From Pseudo-nitzschia pungens (lineage: Eukaryota > Bacillariophyta > Bacillariophyceae > Bacillariales > Bacillariaceae), in NCBI GenBank assembly GCA_037355855.1, contig CM074764.1, forward strand, positions 5,071,871-5,112,040: a stretch of 40,170 nucleotides of DNA, written 5' to 3'. Position numbers and translations under genes: made by a program. This document shows, one piece after another, positions 18,195 to 26,962 of the stretch. A model generated the notes under the pieces. The model made no database searches and was not told the DNA's origin. It saw only the letters and a list, made by a program, of their open reading frames with translations. Within the stretch, counting starts at the first letter, position 1. Every line of letters begins with the position of its first letter.

Positions 18195-19148
18195 ATGATA
18201 AATAACATTTCAGTAAAATGCCTTAAATCTGACAAGATCGAATCAGGGGCTTGTCATGGACAATTTTTAATAAATTCTTTAAAATCTGGTCAAGGAATTA
18301 CGATTGGTAATCAATTACGACGAGTACTACTAAATGATTTAGGTGGAATTGCCATCACCGCGGTTAGAATTGCCGGAGTGAGTCATGAGTTTTCAACTAT
18401 TCCTGGGGTTCGTGAAGATATTCTTGAAATTTTACTAAATTTAAAAGGTGTTATTTTACGTGGCAATTCTCAATCACCTCAATTTGGTCGTTTGAAGATT
18501 CAAGGACCAATGGTAGTTACAGCTGATTCAATCCAATTACCATCAGATTTAGAATTGGTAAATCCAAATCATTATATTATGACAATTTCAACTGCTAATG
18601 TAATTGAAATTGAATTTAAATTTGAATATGGTACTGGATATAAATTAGCATCCCAAACATTTTTAGAAGAAGATGATAATGATGATGATGAACATTATCT
18701 TCAACTTGATGCAATTTTTATGCCTGTTCAAAAAGTTGATTTTAAGATCGAAAACATTTACGATAAAGAAAACAACATAACTGAACGATTATTTTTAGAT
18801 ATTTGGACAAATGGTAGTATTTCACCCGATGAAGCATTTAAATCAGCAGCGCAAGTTACTATTGATTTATTTAGTTTATTAGTTGAAAAGAAACAGTCAG
18901 CAAAAATTAATAAATTCGAACCTAAAGTTCAATCTTTAAGTATCGAACCATATACAAATATTGCAATTGAAGAATTGCAATTATCTGTTCGAGCTTATAA
19001 TTGTTTGAAAAAAGCACAGATAAATACAGTGGGAGATTTATTACAATATTCACCTGAAAAGCTTCAAGAACTTAAGAATTTTGGTCGAAAATCATCAATC
19101 GAAGTCTTTTCGACATTAAAAAATAAATTGGGTATTATTTTACAATAA
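18195..19148 (+). CDS. rpoA: RNA polymerase alpha subunit
   Basis: A 317-residue alpha subunit of the plastid-encoded polymerase. The N-terminal domain that dimerises and binds beta shows GQGITIGNQLRRVLLNDLGG near 34-53 and HEFSTIPGVREDILEILLNL. The C-terminal domain (about 250-317) keeps ELQLSVRAYNCLKKAQINTV and LQELKNFGRKSSIEV, the helix-hairpin-helix region that contacts DNA and activators. An acidic Asp-rich loop (EEDDNDDDEH) near 160 is a small insertion. Confidence 0.97.
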   Translation: MINNISVKCLKSDKIESGACHGQFLINSLKSGQGITIGNQLRRVLLNDLGGIAITAVRIAGVSHEFSTIPGVREDILEILLNLKGVILRGNSQSPQFGRLKIQGPMVVTADSIQLPSDLELVNPNHYIMTISTANVIEIEFKFEYGTGYKLASQTFLEEDDNDDDEHYLQLDAIFMPVQKVDFKIENIYDKENNITERLFLDIWTNGSISPDEAFKSAAQVTIDLFSLLVEKKQSAKINKFEPKVQSLSIEPYTNIAIEELQLSVRAYNCLKKAQINTVGDLLQYSPEKLQELKNFGRKSSIEVFSTLKNKLGIILQ

Positions 19149-19186
19149 TACTCCTAGATAATTATTTTTACCTATTAAAAAAAATT

Positions 19187-19645
19187 ATGAACTCACTAAA
19201 TAAAACATTCTTACCAACTCAAGATTATAAGAACTGTAATTGGTATGTTATTGATTGCAGTGGACAAACATTAGGTCGATTAGCAACTGTAATTGCAGGT
19301 TTGCTAAAAGGCAAAAACAAATCACAATACCATCCATCTGTAGATACAGGCGATTACGTAGTTTTAATTAACGCCGAAGCAATTGTTGTAAATGAAACGG
19401 CTAAACATTACATTGTTAGAAATCCTGGTAGACCAGGTCGTTCATTAAAAATTCGAAACGTTGTAGATTGTCTTCCACGTTTTACAATTGAACGTGCTGT
19501 GAAACGTATGTTATCAAACACAGAAGGAAAAAGATTGATGAGACGATTAAAAATTTATAATGGTGATACTCATGTTCATCAAGCGCAGAATCCAATCGAG
19601 ATTGATGTTACAAATCTTTATACAAGTATTAAAAATACAAAGTAA
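19187..19645 (+). CDS. rpl13: 50S ribosomal protein L13
   Basis: A 152-residue L13, an early-assembly protein. It contains WYVIDCSGQTLGRLATVIAG near 19-38, HPSVDTGDYVVLINAEAIVV, and a C-terminal region with AVKRMLSNTEGKRLMRRLKI followed by YNGDTHVHQAQNP. Its place after rpoA and before rps9 is standard in plastids of the red lineage. Confidence 0.96.
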   Translation: MNSLNKTFLPTQDYKNCNWYVIDCSGQTLGRLATVIAGLLKGKNKSQYHPSVDTGDYVVLINAEAIVVNETAKHYIVRNPGRPGRSLKIRNVVDCLPRFTIERAVKRMLSNTEGKRLMRRLKIYNGDTHVHQAQNPIEIDVTNLYTSIKNTK

Positions 19646-19670
19646 GTAAATAAAATAATAAGAAATACTT

Positions 19671-20078
19671 ATGACAAAGTTAATTTTTCAAAAAACTGAT
19701 ATTGGACTAGGAAAACGAAAACAAGCCGTGGCAAGAGTTTTCTTAGTACCAGGTGAAGGAAACATTACAATTAATAAAGTTTCTGGAAATCACTACTTAC
19801 AATATAACGATACCTATTTATCAACAGTTTTAGCTCCGTTAAAAACTGTTAATTTAAATACGCAATTCGATATTGTTGCGTATGTAAAAGGTGGTGGTCT
19901 TACAGGACAAGCAGAAGCAATCCAATTAGGTGTGGCTCGACAATTATGCAAAATTAATGAACAACATAGAATCACGCTAAAACCACATGGATTTTTAACT
20001 CGTGATGCACGAATTAAAGAGCGTAAAAAATATGGATTAAGAAAAGCAAGAAAAGCTCCTCAATACTCAAAACGTTAG
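19671..20078 (+). CDS. rps9: 30S ribosomal protein S9
   Basis: A 135-residue S9 whose basic tail reaches the P site. It has GLGKRKQAVARVFLVPGEGN, VKGGGLTGQAEAIQLGVARQ and the ending RKKYGLRKARKAPQYSKR; the final KR pair contacts P-site tRNA in bacteria. Length and position are normal. Confidence 0.97.
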   Translation: MTKLIFQKTDIGLGKRKQAVARVFLVPGEGNITINKVSGNHYLQYNDTYLSTVLAPLKTVNLNTQFDIVAYVKGGGLTGQAEAIQLGVARQLCKINEQHRITLKPHGFLTRDARIKERKKYGLRKARKAPQYSKR

Positions 20079-20100
20079 ATTTCTATTACAACAAAATATT

Positions 20101-20319
20101 ATGCCAAAAACAGATTTACATCCAGAATGGTTTTCACAAACTCCCGTTTTATGTGATGGGAAGCCGTTAGGGTTAATTGGTTCAACAAAACCAGAACTTC
20201 AAGTTGATATGTGGTTAGCAAATCATCCTTTTTACACAAAATCACAAGTTATGATTGATAGTGAAGGACGAGTTGAACGATTCATGAAAAAATATGGTTT
20301 AAATTCAACTGATCAATAA
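20101..20319 (+). CDS. rpl31: 50S ribosomal protein L31
   Basis: A 72-residue L31 with DLHPEWFSQTPVLCDGKP near the N-terminus and NHPFYTKSQVMIDSEGRVER in the second half. Only one cysteine is present, so this is the form without the zinc-binding CxxC pair. It bridges the subunits in bacteria. It lies 22 bp after rps9. Confidence 0.95.
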   Translation: MPKTDLHPEWFSQTPVLCDGKPLGLIGSTKPELQVDMWLANHPFYTKSQVMIDSEGRVERFMKKYGLNSTDQ

Positions 20320-20346
20320 CATATTTAAAAAGACTTTAAAATTTTT

Positions 20347-20721
20347 ATGCCAACTATTCAGCAATTAGTTCGTTCAAGACGTATCGCTATTAAAAAGAAA
20401 ACAAAATCTCCAGCTCTTGTAAATTGTCCACAACGACGAGGAGTTTGTACACGTGTTTATACAACAACACCTAAAAAACCAAACTCAGCAATTCGAAAAG
20501 TTGCTCGGGTAAGATTAAGTTCAGGGTTTGAAGTAACAGCTTATATTCCTGGGATTGGACACAATTTACAAGAACATTCAGTTGTTTTAATTCGTGGTGG
20601 TCGAGTAAAAGATTTACCCGGGGTAAGATACCATATCGTTCGTGGGGCCTTAGATACAGGTGGTGTTAAAGATAGACGACAAGGTCGTTCAAAATATGGT
20701 GTTAAAAAACCAAAAGCTTAA
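20347..20721 (+). CDS. rps12: 30S ribosomal protein S12
   Basis: A 124-residue S12 of the decoding centre, in one uninterrupted frame (no trans-splicing as in land plants). It shows [20 protein letters not shown] near 28-47, [32 protein letters not shown] and [20 protein letters not shown]. It opens the str-like part of the cluster (rps12-rps7-tufA). Confidence 0.98.
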   Translation: MPTIQQLVRSRRIAIKKKTKSPALVNCPQRRGVCTRVYTTTPKKPNSAIRKVARVRLSSGFEVTAYIPGIGHNLQEHSVVLIRGGRVKDLPGVRYHIVRGALDTGGVKDRRQGRSKYGVKKPKA

Positions 20722-20742
20722 TAAATAATAATATTCAGATTT

Positions 20743-21213
20743 ATGTCACGTAGAAATATTTCAAAAAAACGTTTTCCAGAAACTGACTCTGTTTATAATA
20801 GTTATCTAGTTAGTTTACTTATCACACGAATTTTAAAATCAGGTAAAAAAACAATTGCGAAAAAAATTGTATACGATGCATTTGAGATCATTCAACAAAA
20901 AACAAATGAAGATCCACTAAAAGTATTTGAAAATGCAATTCGAAACGCTAGTCCTGTTGTTGAAGTTAAAGCACGACGCGTTGGTGGATCAACTTATCAA
21001 GTACCGATTGAAGTAAGTCGATTTAGAGCAACAAATCTTTCATTAAGATGGATTATCCAATATTCAAAGCAAAGAGTTGGAAGAAGTATGGCTATCAAAT
21101 TAGCAAATGAAATTATTGACACTGCTAACGAAATTGGTAATACTATTAAGAAAAAGGAAGAAACTCATAAGATGGCTGAAGCTAACAAAGCTTTCGCACA
21201 TTTTAGATATTAA
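20743..21213 (+). CDS. rps7: 30S ribosomal protein S7
   Basis: A 156-residue S7, which nucleates the small-subunit head. Conserved parts are [20 protein letters not shown] near 33-52, [20 protein letters not shown], and the end [14 protein letters not shown]. The following 138-bp spacer before tufA has an unusual cluster of GATC sites (separate entry). Confidence 0.97.
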   Translation: MSRRNISKKRFPETDSVYNSYLVSLLITRILKSGKKTIAKKIVYDAFEIIQQKTNEDPLKVFENAIRNASPVVEVKARRVGGSTYQVPIEVSRFRATNLSLRWIIQYSKQRVGRSMAIKLANEIIDTANEIGNTIKKKEETHKMAEANKAFAHFRY

Positions 21214-21233
21214 TTTCAATTCCAACCTTAGAA

Positions 21234-21284
21234 GATCTTGGATCACTCACACTCAGTATCTGAGATCACTGAGGATCTCTGATC
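21234..21284 (+). repeat. GATC-rich, hairpin-prone spacer between rps7 and tufA
   Basis: Five GATC tetramers occur in 51 bases (21234, 21241, 21264, 21274 and 21281). A hairpin CTCAG-TAT-CTGAG lies at 21252-21264, and TCAGT/ACTGA offers an alternative pairing. The segment is noticeably richer in G and C than other spacers here. It may regulate tufA expression or be foreign; no gene is seen in it. Confidence 0.5.
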
Positions 21285-21351
21285 AAATAATAAATCTCGC
21301 TACAAGCTAAAAATTTAATTGTAATTTTTTAAAACTTAAAGGAATTTTATA

Positions 21352-22581
21352 ATGGCACGTGAAAAATTTGAACGTACAAAACCACACGTTAATATTGGAA
21401 CAATTGGTCATGTTGACCACGGTAAAACAACATTAACTGCAGCAATTACTGCAACTTTATCATTAGAAGGTGGTTCAGCAATCAAAGATTACGCTGATAT
21501 CGATGGAGCACCAGAAGAACGTGCTCGTGGTATTACAATTAATACAGCACACGTTGAGTATGAAACTCAAACTCGTCACTATGCACACGTAGATTGTCCA
21601 GGACACGCGGATTATGTTAAAAACATGATTACAGGTGCAGCACAAATGGATGGTGCTATTTTAGTTGTATCAGCAGCTGATGGTCCAATGCCTCAAACTC
21701 GTGAGCACATCTTATTATCAAAACAAGTAGGTGTTCCAGATATCGTTGTGTTTTTAAACAAACAAGATCAAGTTGATGATGAAGAATTATTAGAATTAGT
21801 TGAATTAGAAGTTCGTGAGTTATTATCTGCTTACGATTTCCCAGGTGATGATATTCCAATTTGTCCAGGTTCAGCTTTACAAGCTATTGAAGCTATTACA
21901 GCAAATCCTAGTCTTAAACGTGGTGACAACGAGTGGGTTGATAAAATCTTTGCATTAATGGATGCTGTTGATGAATATATCCCAACACCAGAGCGTGACA
22001 CTGAAAAAACGTTCTTAATGGCAATTGAAGATGTTTTCTCAATTACTGGACGAGGAACTGTAGCAACAGGACGTATTGAACGTGGTGTTGTAAAAGTAGG
22101 TGAAAGTGTTGAGATTGTTGGTGTAGGTGAAACCCAAACAACAACTATTACAGGAATTGAAATGTTCCAAAAAACTTTAGAGGAAGGTTTTGCTGGTGAT
22201 AACGTTGGTATCTTATTACGTGGTATTACTCGTGAAGATATTGAGCGTGGAATGGTATTAGCTAAACCAGGTACAATTACTCCACATACTGTATTCGAAT
22301 CAGAAGTATACGTTTTAACAAATGACGAAGGTGGTCGTTCAACTCCATTCTTCACTGGTTACCGTCCACAATTCTATGTTCGAACAACTGATGTAACAGG
22401 TGCAATTACTGCTTTCACTGCAGATGATGGCTCAACAGTTGAAATGGTATTACCAGGTGATCGTATTAAAATGACAGCGGAATTAATTTACCCAGTTGCG
22501 ATTGAAGATGGTATGCGATTTGCAATTCGTGAAGGTGGTCGTACAATTGGTGCCGGTGTAGTATCTAAAATTATTAACTAA
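21352..22581 (+). CDS. tufA: Translation elongation factor Tu
   Basis: A 409-residue GTPase that delivers aminoacyl-tRNA to the ribosome. G-domain motifs are GHVDHGKT at 19-26, the switch region with [29 protein letters not shown] near 81-96 and NKQDQVDD near 136-143. Domains 2 and 3 follow with [19 protein letters not shown] and [23 protein letters not shown] upstream may serve as the ribosome-binding site. Codon use is clean and conserved, as expected for a highly expressed gene. Confidence 0.99.
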   Translation: MAREKFERTKPHVNIGTIGHVDHGKTTLTAAITATLSLEGGSAIKDYADIDGAPEERARGITINTAHVEYETQTRHYAHVDCPGHADYVKNMITGAAQMDGAILVVSAADGPMPQTREHILLSKQVGVPDIVVFLNKQDQVDDEELLELVELEVRELLSAYDFPGDDIPICPGSALQAIEAITANPSLKRGDNEWVDKIFALMDAVDEYIPTPERDTEKTFLMAIEDVFSITGRGTVATGRIERGVVKVGESVEIVGVGETQTTTITGIEMFQKTLEEGFAGDNVGILLRGITREDIERGMVLAKPGTITPHTVFESEVYVLTNDEGGRSTPFFTGYRPQFYVRTTDVTGAITAFTADDGSTVEMVLPGDRIKMTAELIYPVAIEDGMRFAIREGGRTIGAGVVSKIIN

Positions 22582-22593
22582 TTAAAAAATTCT

Positions 22594-22917
22594 ATGAGTA
22601 ATAAAACGAATGAAAAAGTTCGTATTAGATTAGAATCTTTTAATCATGAACTTTTAGTTTCTTCATGTCGAAAAATCACTCAAACGTTAAATTCGGCATC
22701 ATTAAATTCAGTCGGAATGGTAACTTTACCAACTTCAAAAAGAATTTATTGTGTTTTAAGATCTCCACACGTTGATAAAGATTCGAGAGAACATTTTGAA
22801 ATTCGAACTCATAAACGAATTTTAGAAATTCACTCTGATAGCGAACTATCTGTTGTTGATTTATTAGCAGAAATGGAGTTAGATTCAGGTGTATTCTGTT
22901 CAATCTCTATCTCTTAG
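22594..22917 (+). CDS. rps10: 30S ribosomal protein S10
   Basis: A 107-residue S10 of the small-subunit head. It has KVRIRLESFNHELLVSSCRK near 9-28, the block LPTSKRIYCVLRSPHVDKDS near 46-65, and REHFEIRTHKRILEIH. It starts 12 bp after tufA and closes the cluster: a strong hairpin follows 24 bases after its stop. Confidence 0.97.
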   Translation: MSNKTNEKVRIRLESFNHELLVSSCRKITQTLNSASLNSVGMVTLPTSKRIYCVLRSPHVDKDSREHFEIRTHKRILEIHSDSELSVVDLLAEMELDSGVFCSISIS

Positions 22918-22940
22918 TGATCTAAAACTGGTCTTTAAAT

Positions 22941-22976
22941 GTTACTATATTAGTTTTAAAATATTAATATAGTAAC
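22941..22976 (+). terminator. Hairpin ending the ribosomal-protein cluster
   Basis: A perfect 12-bp inverted repeat (GTTACTATATTA / TAATATAGTAAC) with a 12-nt loop is followed by CTTT. It is placed just after rps10, the last gene of the long plus-strand run, so it likely terminates or stabilises that transcript. Confidence 0.6.
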
Positions 22977-23279
22977 CTTTAAAGGTTGTACAATTGCATT
23001 TAAGTTAAATGTAATTTTTTTCTCTTATAACGGAAAATATAACTAAATTTACATCAATATTTTTAGTTATCTTTAATTGAAACAAAAAAATTTTAAATTT
23101 TTAGTTTTAAAAAACTCTCAATCAGTTACTATTTTATTCTTTAGTTTGATATCTTTTAATCGTTAATTAAAAAAATTATTCATTGAGCTACAATTTTAAA
23201 TACGTAAAATATTTATTATATTTCGAATGAAAAAAATAAATTTTAGCTATTAAGTTATAATTTTGCTTTAGTTTTAGAT
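22977..23279. other. AT-rich spacer before trnL, no gene seen
   Basis: About 300 bases of very AT-rich sequence lie between the rps10 terminator and trnL. I find no tRNA, no small photosystem gene and no ORF with a plausible start on either strand. Confidence 0.6.
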
Positions 23280-23363
23280 TGGGAACGGGGGGACTTGAAC
23301 CCCCACGCCGTTTAAAGCAACGGATTTTAAGTCCGTCGTGTCTACCAATTTCACCACATTCCC
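23280..23363 (-). tRNA. trnL(UAA): tRNA-Leu (UAA)
   Basis: Read on the minus strand: acceptor GGGAATG/CGTTCCC, anticodon stem with loop CTTAAAA (anticodon TAA), a class II variable arm with TGCTTTAAACGGCGT, and T loop TTCAAGT in a GGGGG/CCCCC stem. The length is 84 nt. There is no group I intron, unlike in the green lineage and many cyanobacteria. CCA is not encoded. Confidence 0.96.
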
Positions 23364-23599
23364 AGTATATATAACAATATTATAACAAAAACCTATTTCT
23401 AGTGCAATATAATAGTTTTTTAATGCATAATGACGCCAATTAATTGAATTAGAAAATTTTTATAATAAATAAATTTTAAAATCTACCATTAAGAAACTAA
23501 AGAATTTCTAATTTTATTCTTTTATAAATTCTAACTTAATTAAAATCAATCTTTTACAAGTTTTAAATAATTATCTTATTTTACTTAGCTGTTTCTATC

Positions 23600-23670
23600 A
23601 GGCGGCACCCAGATTCGAACTGGGGATAGAGGATTTGCAATCCACTGCCTTACCACTTGGCCATACCGCC
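23600..23670 (-). tRNA. trnC(GCA): tRNA-Cys (GCA)
   Basis: A 71-nt cloverleaf on the minus strand: acceptor GGCGGTA/TGCCGCC, D arm with GCCAAGTGGTAAGGC, anticodon loop TTGCAAA (GCA), T arm CCCAG-TTCGAAT-CTGGG and discriminator T. It is separated from trnL by about 236 AT-rich bases in which I see nothing else. Confidence 0.97.
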
Positions 23671-24033
23671 TATCATTTATACGAACTACTATAAACTAAT
23701 TTTTTGAAAAATACAAATCTTCTATCAAGTTTTGTGTTCTAAATAATCTAAATAGTTATAAACTAAATAATATTGGTTAATCGCGTAAAATTGTGTGTTC
23801 AATGTTTTTGGATAGTTTTTTAATAATTTAAAGAAAATAGATATTTTTTTGAACGTATTTTGATAAACTTTAAGAATAAATCTGTTCTTTAATCTTCTTC
23901 TAGACGTCAGATTTCTAAATCTAAGATAACTATTCAATTTTTTCTGTTTTATGTATACTATTAAAATATAATAGTACAATTGTAAGGTATTATTTTATAA
24001 ATTTTTAAAATTATATATAAAGGATTTTTATTT
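23671..24033. other. Spacer between trnC and psbY; only a doubtful minus-strand ORF
   Basis: A minus-strand frame is open at 23725-23979 (84 codons), rich in Tyr, Lys and Leu, but it has only a TTG start, no internal ATG and no ribosome-binding site. I recognise no family. It is probably chance openness of AT-rich DNA, though a degenerate small ycf gene cannot be excluded. The rest of the stretch holds the psbY leader and nothing identifiable. Confidence 0.5.
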
Positions 24034-24144
24034 ATGGATACTCGTATATTTGTGATTGCTCTACCGTTATTAGTCGCAGCATCGTGGGCGTTATATAATA
24101 TTGGCCGTTTAGCTATTCAACAAGTTCAAAGATTATCACGATAA
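24034..24144 (+). CDS. psbY: Photosystem II protein PsbY
   Basis: A 36-residue single-span thylakoid protein on the periphery of photosystem II. It starts [20 protein letters not shown] and continues with [14 protein letters not shown], matching the short PsbY (Ycf32) of algae. AAAGGA about 10 nt upstream supports the ATG at 24034. psaC follows after about 115 bp on the same strand. Confidence 0.93.
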   Translation: MDTRIFVIALPLLVAASWALYNIGRLAIQQVQRLSR

Positions 24145-24253
24145 TAAATCGTTTTAATTATTAAATTTTGAATAAACTTCGATCAGCCACTAAAATTTGG
24201 CTTGAATCGTTTGATAAACTTTTTTTACCAAGTTTTTTAAAAATAAAGGATAA

Positions 24254-24505
<252 letters not shown>

Positions 24506-24670
24506 ACATAAACTTAGAAAAGTTTTTAGAGTATTTTATTACATCTATAAATCCAAGCATATTACATTTAATATCTTGCAAAGTTTAAATCGTAATAGTA
24601 AGTCTTGGCCTTATTTATTTAGCTTATAAGTATTTATAAGAAACAAAAAAAGAAATATTATTTAATATTT

Positions 24671-25170
24671 NNNNNNNNNNNNNNNNNNNNNNNNNNNNNN
24701 NNNNNNNNNNNNNNNNNNNNNNNNNNNNNNNNNNNNNNNNNNNNNNNNNNNNNNNNNNNNNNNNNNNNNNNNNNNNNNNNNNNNNNNNNNNNNNNNNNNN
24801 NNNNNNNNNNNNNNNNNNNNNNNNNNNNNNNNNNNNNNNNNNNNNNNNNNNNNNNNNNNNNNNNNNNNNNNNNNNNNNNNNNNNNNNNNNNNNNNNNNNN
24901 NNNNNNNNNNNNNNNNNNNNNNNNNNNNNNNNNNNNNNNNNNNNNNNNNNNNNNNNNNNNNNNNNNNNNNNNNNNNNNNNNNNNNNNNNNNNNNNNNNNN
25001 NNNNNNNNNNNNNNNNNNNNNNNNNNNNNNNNNNNNNNNNNNNNNNNNNNNNNNNNNNNNNNNNNNNNNNNNNNNNNNNNNNNNNNNNNNNNNNNNNNNN
25101 NNNNNNNNNNNNNNNNNNNNNNNNNNNNNNNNNNNNNNNNNNNNNNNNNNNNNNNNNNNNNNNNNNNNNN
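24671..25170. other. Assembly gap of exactly 500 Ns, probably hiding psbB
   Basis: The round number means a placeholder, not a measured length. psbT begins 8 bases after the gap, and in plastids psbT directly follows psbB (about 509 codons). No psbB sequence is readable in the window, so most or all of psbB is probably in the missing DNA, which must then exceed 500 bp. The 165 bases before the gap show only AT-rich spacer with a weak hairpin. Confidence 0.8.
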
Positions 25171-25177
25171 ATAAACA

Positions 25178-25276
25178 ATGGAAGCTTTAGTTTATACATT
25201 TTTACTTATTGGTACTTTAATGGTAATCTTCTTTGCCGTATTCTTCCGAGATACGCCACGAATTCTTAGAAAATAA
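25178..25276 (+). CDS. psbT: Photosystem II protein PsbT
   Basis: A 32-residue single-span protein at the photosystem II dimer interface. It begins [20 protein letters not shown] and continues VFFRDTPRI, the standard PsbT pattern. It starts 8 bases after the assembly gap and is convergent with psbN, separated by a bidirectional hairpin. Confidence 0.96.
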   Translation: MEALVYTFLLIGTLMVIFFAVFFRDTPRILRK

Positions 25277-25301
25277 TAAAACCAATTTATTTGGTTTTAT
25301 T
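25275..25301. terminator. Bidirectional hairpin between psbT and psbN
   Basis: A perfect 11-bp inverted repeat (AATAAAACCAA / TTGGTTTTATT) with loop TTTAT lies between the convergent genes and overlaps the psbT stop codon. A T-rich tail follows on the plus strand. It can serve both transcripts, as in other psbB-psbT-psbN-psbH clusters. Confidence 0.65.
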
Positions 25302-25303
25302 TT

Positions 25304-25435
25304 CTAGTCTTCATGTTCTTCGAATGGATCACGTAAATTTTTAGATGTAGGTCCAAAAGCAGTGTAAATAGAATATGTAGTAATTCCTAGAAGTAAACTT
25401 GATACAAAAATAACGATAATAGTTGCTGTTTCCAT
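25304..25435 (-). CDS. psbN: Photosystem II assembly protein PsbN
   Basis: A 43-residue single-span thylakoid protein needed for photosystem II reaction-centre assembly. It starts [20 protein letters not shown] and continues [20 protein letters not shown], ending in EHED. It lies on the strand opposite psbT and psbH, its conserved orientation in plastids. Confidence 0.97.
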   Translation of the reverse strand: METATIIVIFVSSLLLGITTYSIYTAFGPTSKNLRDPFEEHED

Positions 25436-25511
25436 GATATATATTGATTATGATTAACGTCTTAATATTATATATCATATAATAGAAAAATTAACTTATT
25501 AAAATTTAAAT

Positions 25512-25715
25512 ATGGCATTACGAACAAGATTAGGTGAAATTTTACGTCCATTAAATGCTGAATATGGTAAGGTTGCACCAGGTTGGGGTACTACTCCAAT
25601 TATGGGTGTAGTAATGGCAGCATTCCTAGTTTTTTTATTAATTATTTTACAAATCTATAATTCATCATTAATCATCGAAAATGTTGATGTAGATTGGGCA
25701 AACGGTATTGTATAA
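25512..25715 (+). CDS. psbH: Photosystem II phosphoprotein PsbH
   Basis: A 67-residue single-span photosystem II subunit. The N-terminal part [20 protein letters not shown] precedes [18 protein letters not shown], the transmembrane segment, and [15 protein letters not shown] on the lumenal side. The long phosphorylated N-tail of land plants is absent, as in other algae and cyanobacteria. Confidence 0.97.
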   Translation: MALRTRLGEILRPLNAEYGKVAPGWGTTPIMGVVMAAFLVFLLIILQIYNSSLIIENVDVDWANGIV

Positions 25716-25732
25716 TAATAATAATCTTAAAA

Positions 25733-25768
25733 ATAATTTGGGAAAACAAATCAGTTTTTCCAAATTAT
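25733..25768 (+). terminator. Hairpin downstream of psbH
   Basis: The arms ATAATTTGGGAAAA (25733-25746) and TTTTTCCAAATTAT (25755-25768) pair over 14 bp with one G-T wobble and an 8-nt loop. It lies 17 bases after the psbH stop and about 35 before petN, so it likely marks the 3' end of the psbB-group transcript. Confidence 0.55.
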
Positions 25769-25802
25769 AAAAATCACACACATTAAATATATATATATCT
25801 CT

Positions 25803-25892
25803 ATGGATATTATCAGTCTAGGTTGGGCCGGTTTAATGACAATGTTCACATTTTCATTAGCATTAACTGTTTGGGCTCGAAATGGTTTCTAA
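25803..25892 (+). CDS. petN: Cytochrome b6f subunit PetN
   Basis: A 29-residue single-span subunit (Ycf6) essential for the b6f complex. The whole protein is recognisable: [20 protein letters not shown] followed by LTVWARNGF. Such genes are easily missed because of size. It lies 25 bp upstream of petM, another b6f subunit, on the same strand. Confidence 0.97.
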   Translation: MDIISLGWAGLMTMFTFSLALTVWARNGF

Positions 25893-25917
25893 TTATTTAA
25901 ATTCTTTGTAGAATATT

Positions 25918-26046
25918 ATGGAATTAATCAGATTTATTTTTCCGTATGCAAGTCCAGAAATTGTTACAACGGCAAGTCTTTGCTTTGGAATGACTTTATT
26001 TGGCCTTTCTTTAGGATTTGCTTTACTAAAAGTGCAAGGCGAATAA
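25918..26046 (+). CDS. petM: Cytochrome b6f subunit PetM
   Basis: A 42-residue protein with one membrane helix. The C-terminal section FGMTLFGLSLGFALLKVQGE is the PetM (Ycf31) signature. The N-terminal part, MELIRFIFPYASPEIVTTAS, is about ten residues longer than in cyanobacteria. Pairing with petN fits. The identification rests on the C-terminal LLKVQGE pattern; no other small plastid subunit fits as well. Confidence 0.85.
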   Translation: MELIRFIFPYASPEIVTTASLCFGMTLFGLSLGFALLKVQGE

Positions 26047-26053
26047 TCGTTTA

Positions 26054-26086
26054 TTTAATAATAATATAAATAATATTATTATTAAA
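26054..26086 (+). terminator. Hairpin after petM
   Basis: A perfect 14-bp inverted repeat (TTTAATAATAATAT / ATATTATTATTAAA) with a 5-nt loop is followed by TTTT. It lies 8 bases after the petM stop and likely forms the 3' end of the petN-petM transcript. Confidence 0.6.
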
Positions 26087-26366
26087 TTTTATCCCTGAAT
26101 TTACAAAATCAAAACACTATCAGTTTAGGAAAAATGTAATAGTTTCTTGACTTTTTAAAAACTTAAAAGTAAGCTTGATATTCGACAGTCAAGTAGATTC
26201 AACAAGCAAATTTATAATAATAATTATTGTATCTATTTAAAAAATTGTTGATCTAAGTTCTTTATCACTTTTTAAAAATTGATATAATGTCCCAAATTCT
26301 TTTTTTTAAGTAGAGTTTTCGAGACTATTGAAAACTTTAGATAAATCATTAACCAAAAAAATCATT
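26087..26366 (+). other. Spacer between petM and rps14 with a candidate promoter
   Basis: No gene is visible in these 280 bases. A TATAAT box at 26283-26288 with TTTATC at 26261-26266, 16 bp upstream, is a weak promoter candidate for rps14. The rps14 frame is open back to a TTG at 26328, but those 13 codons are not conserved S14 sequence. Confidence 0.45.
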
Positions 26367-26669
26367 ATGGCAAAAAAAAGCATGATCGAACGCGAAAGAA
26401 AACGCATTCGTCTAGAAAAGAAATACGCACAAAAACGAACAAATTTATTGAACGAGTATAAAAACGAAGGAAATTTCAATAAAAAAATGGAAATTCATTC
26501 ACAAATTCAACAGTTACCACGTAACAGTGCCAAAACACGAATCCGCAACCGCTGTTGGAAAACAGGACGTCCACGTGGAGTTTTCCGTGACTTCGGACTA
26601 TCACGCCACGTGGTACGTGAAATGGCACACCAATGTTTATTACCCGGTGTTACAAAATCTAGCTGGTAA
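26367..26669 (+). CDS. rps14: 30S ribosomal protein S14
   Basis: A 100-residue S14 of the zinc-free type, beginning [20 protein letters not shown], with [20 protein letters not shown] near 63-82 and [20 protein letters not shown] near the C-terminus, ending TKSSW. The open frame extends 13 codons upstream, but only to a TTG; the ATG at 26367 gives the exact family length and start and is preferred. Confidence 0.97.
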   Translation: MAKKSMIERERKRIRLEKKYAQKRTNLLNEYKNEGNFNKKMEIHSQIQQLPRNSAKTRIRNRCWKTGRPRGVFRDFGLSRHVVREMAHQCLLPGVTKSSW

Positions 26670-26731
26670 TATTATATAGATTTTTGTTAATTTAATTTAT
26701 AATTACATATATATTTGAATAGAAATGTTTT

Positions 26732-26740
26732 TGTTATAAT
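26732..26740 (+). promoter_or_regulatory. Candidate extended -10 promoter for psaM
   Basis: TGTTATAAT is a perfect extended -10 element (TGn followed by TATAAT at 26735-26740). A TTGAAT lies 14 bp upstream, which is too close for a good -35, but extended -10 promoters can work without one. The leader to the psaM ATG would be about 50 nt and includes AGGAG. Confidence 0.4.
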
Positions 26741-26798
26741 TTAACACTCAGTTTTTTTTAGAATTACGCTGATTTATTTTTAACCATTAGGAGTTTTT

Positions 26799-26891
26799 AT
26801 GATTTCTGATTCACAAGTTTACACAGCATTATTTATTGCTTTATTAGCATCAGTTTTAGCAATTAGTTTAGGAACTTCACTTTATGAATAA
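26799..26891 (+). CDS. psaM: Photosystem I subunit PsaM
   Basis: A 30-residue single-span subunit near the photosystem I trimer axis in cyanobacteria. It starts MISDSQVYTALFIALLASVL and ends LGTSLYE, matching the family. AGGAG 6 nt upstream is a clear ribosome-binding site. PsaM is absent from flowering-plant plastids but kept in the red lineage. Confidence 0.94.
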   Translation: MISDSQVYTALFIALLASVLAISLGTSLYE

Positions 26892-26962
26892 TAAATCTTA
26901 ACAATTCGTGTTAATGATTTAAAAGGCAAAAGTTTAATATTTAATAATATAGTTTTAAAATT

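Noticed and set aside
23725..23979. Minus-strand frame of 84 codons between trnC and psbY
   Set aside because: It has only a TTG start, no internal Met and low-complexity Tyr/Lys content; not supported as a gene, though a small unknown gene cannot be fully excluded.
24624..25199. Apparent long minus-strand frame across the gap
   Set aside because: It is an artefact of undefined bases in the 500-N gap.
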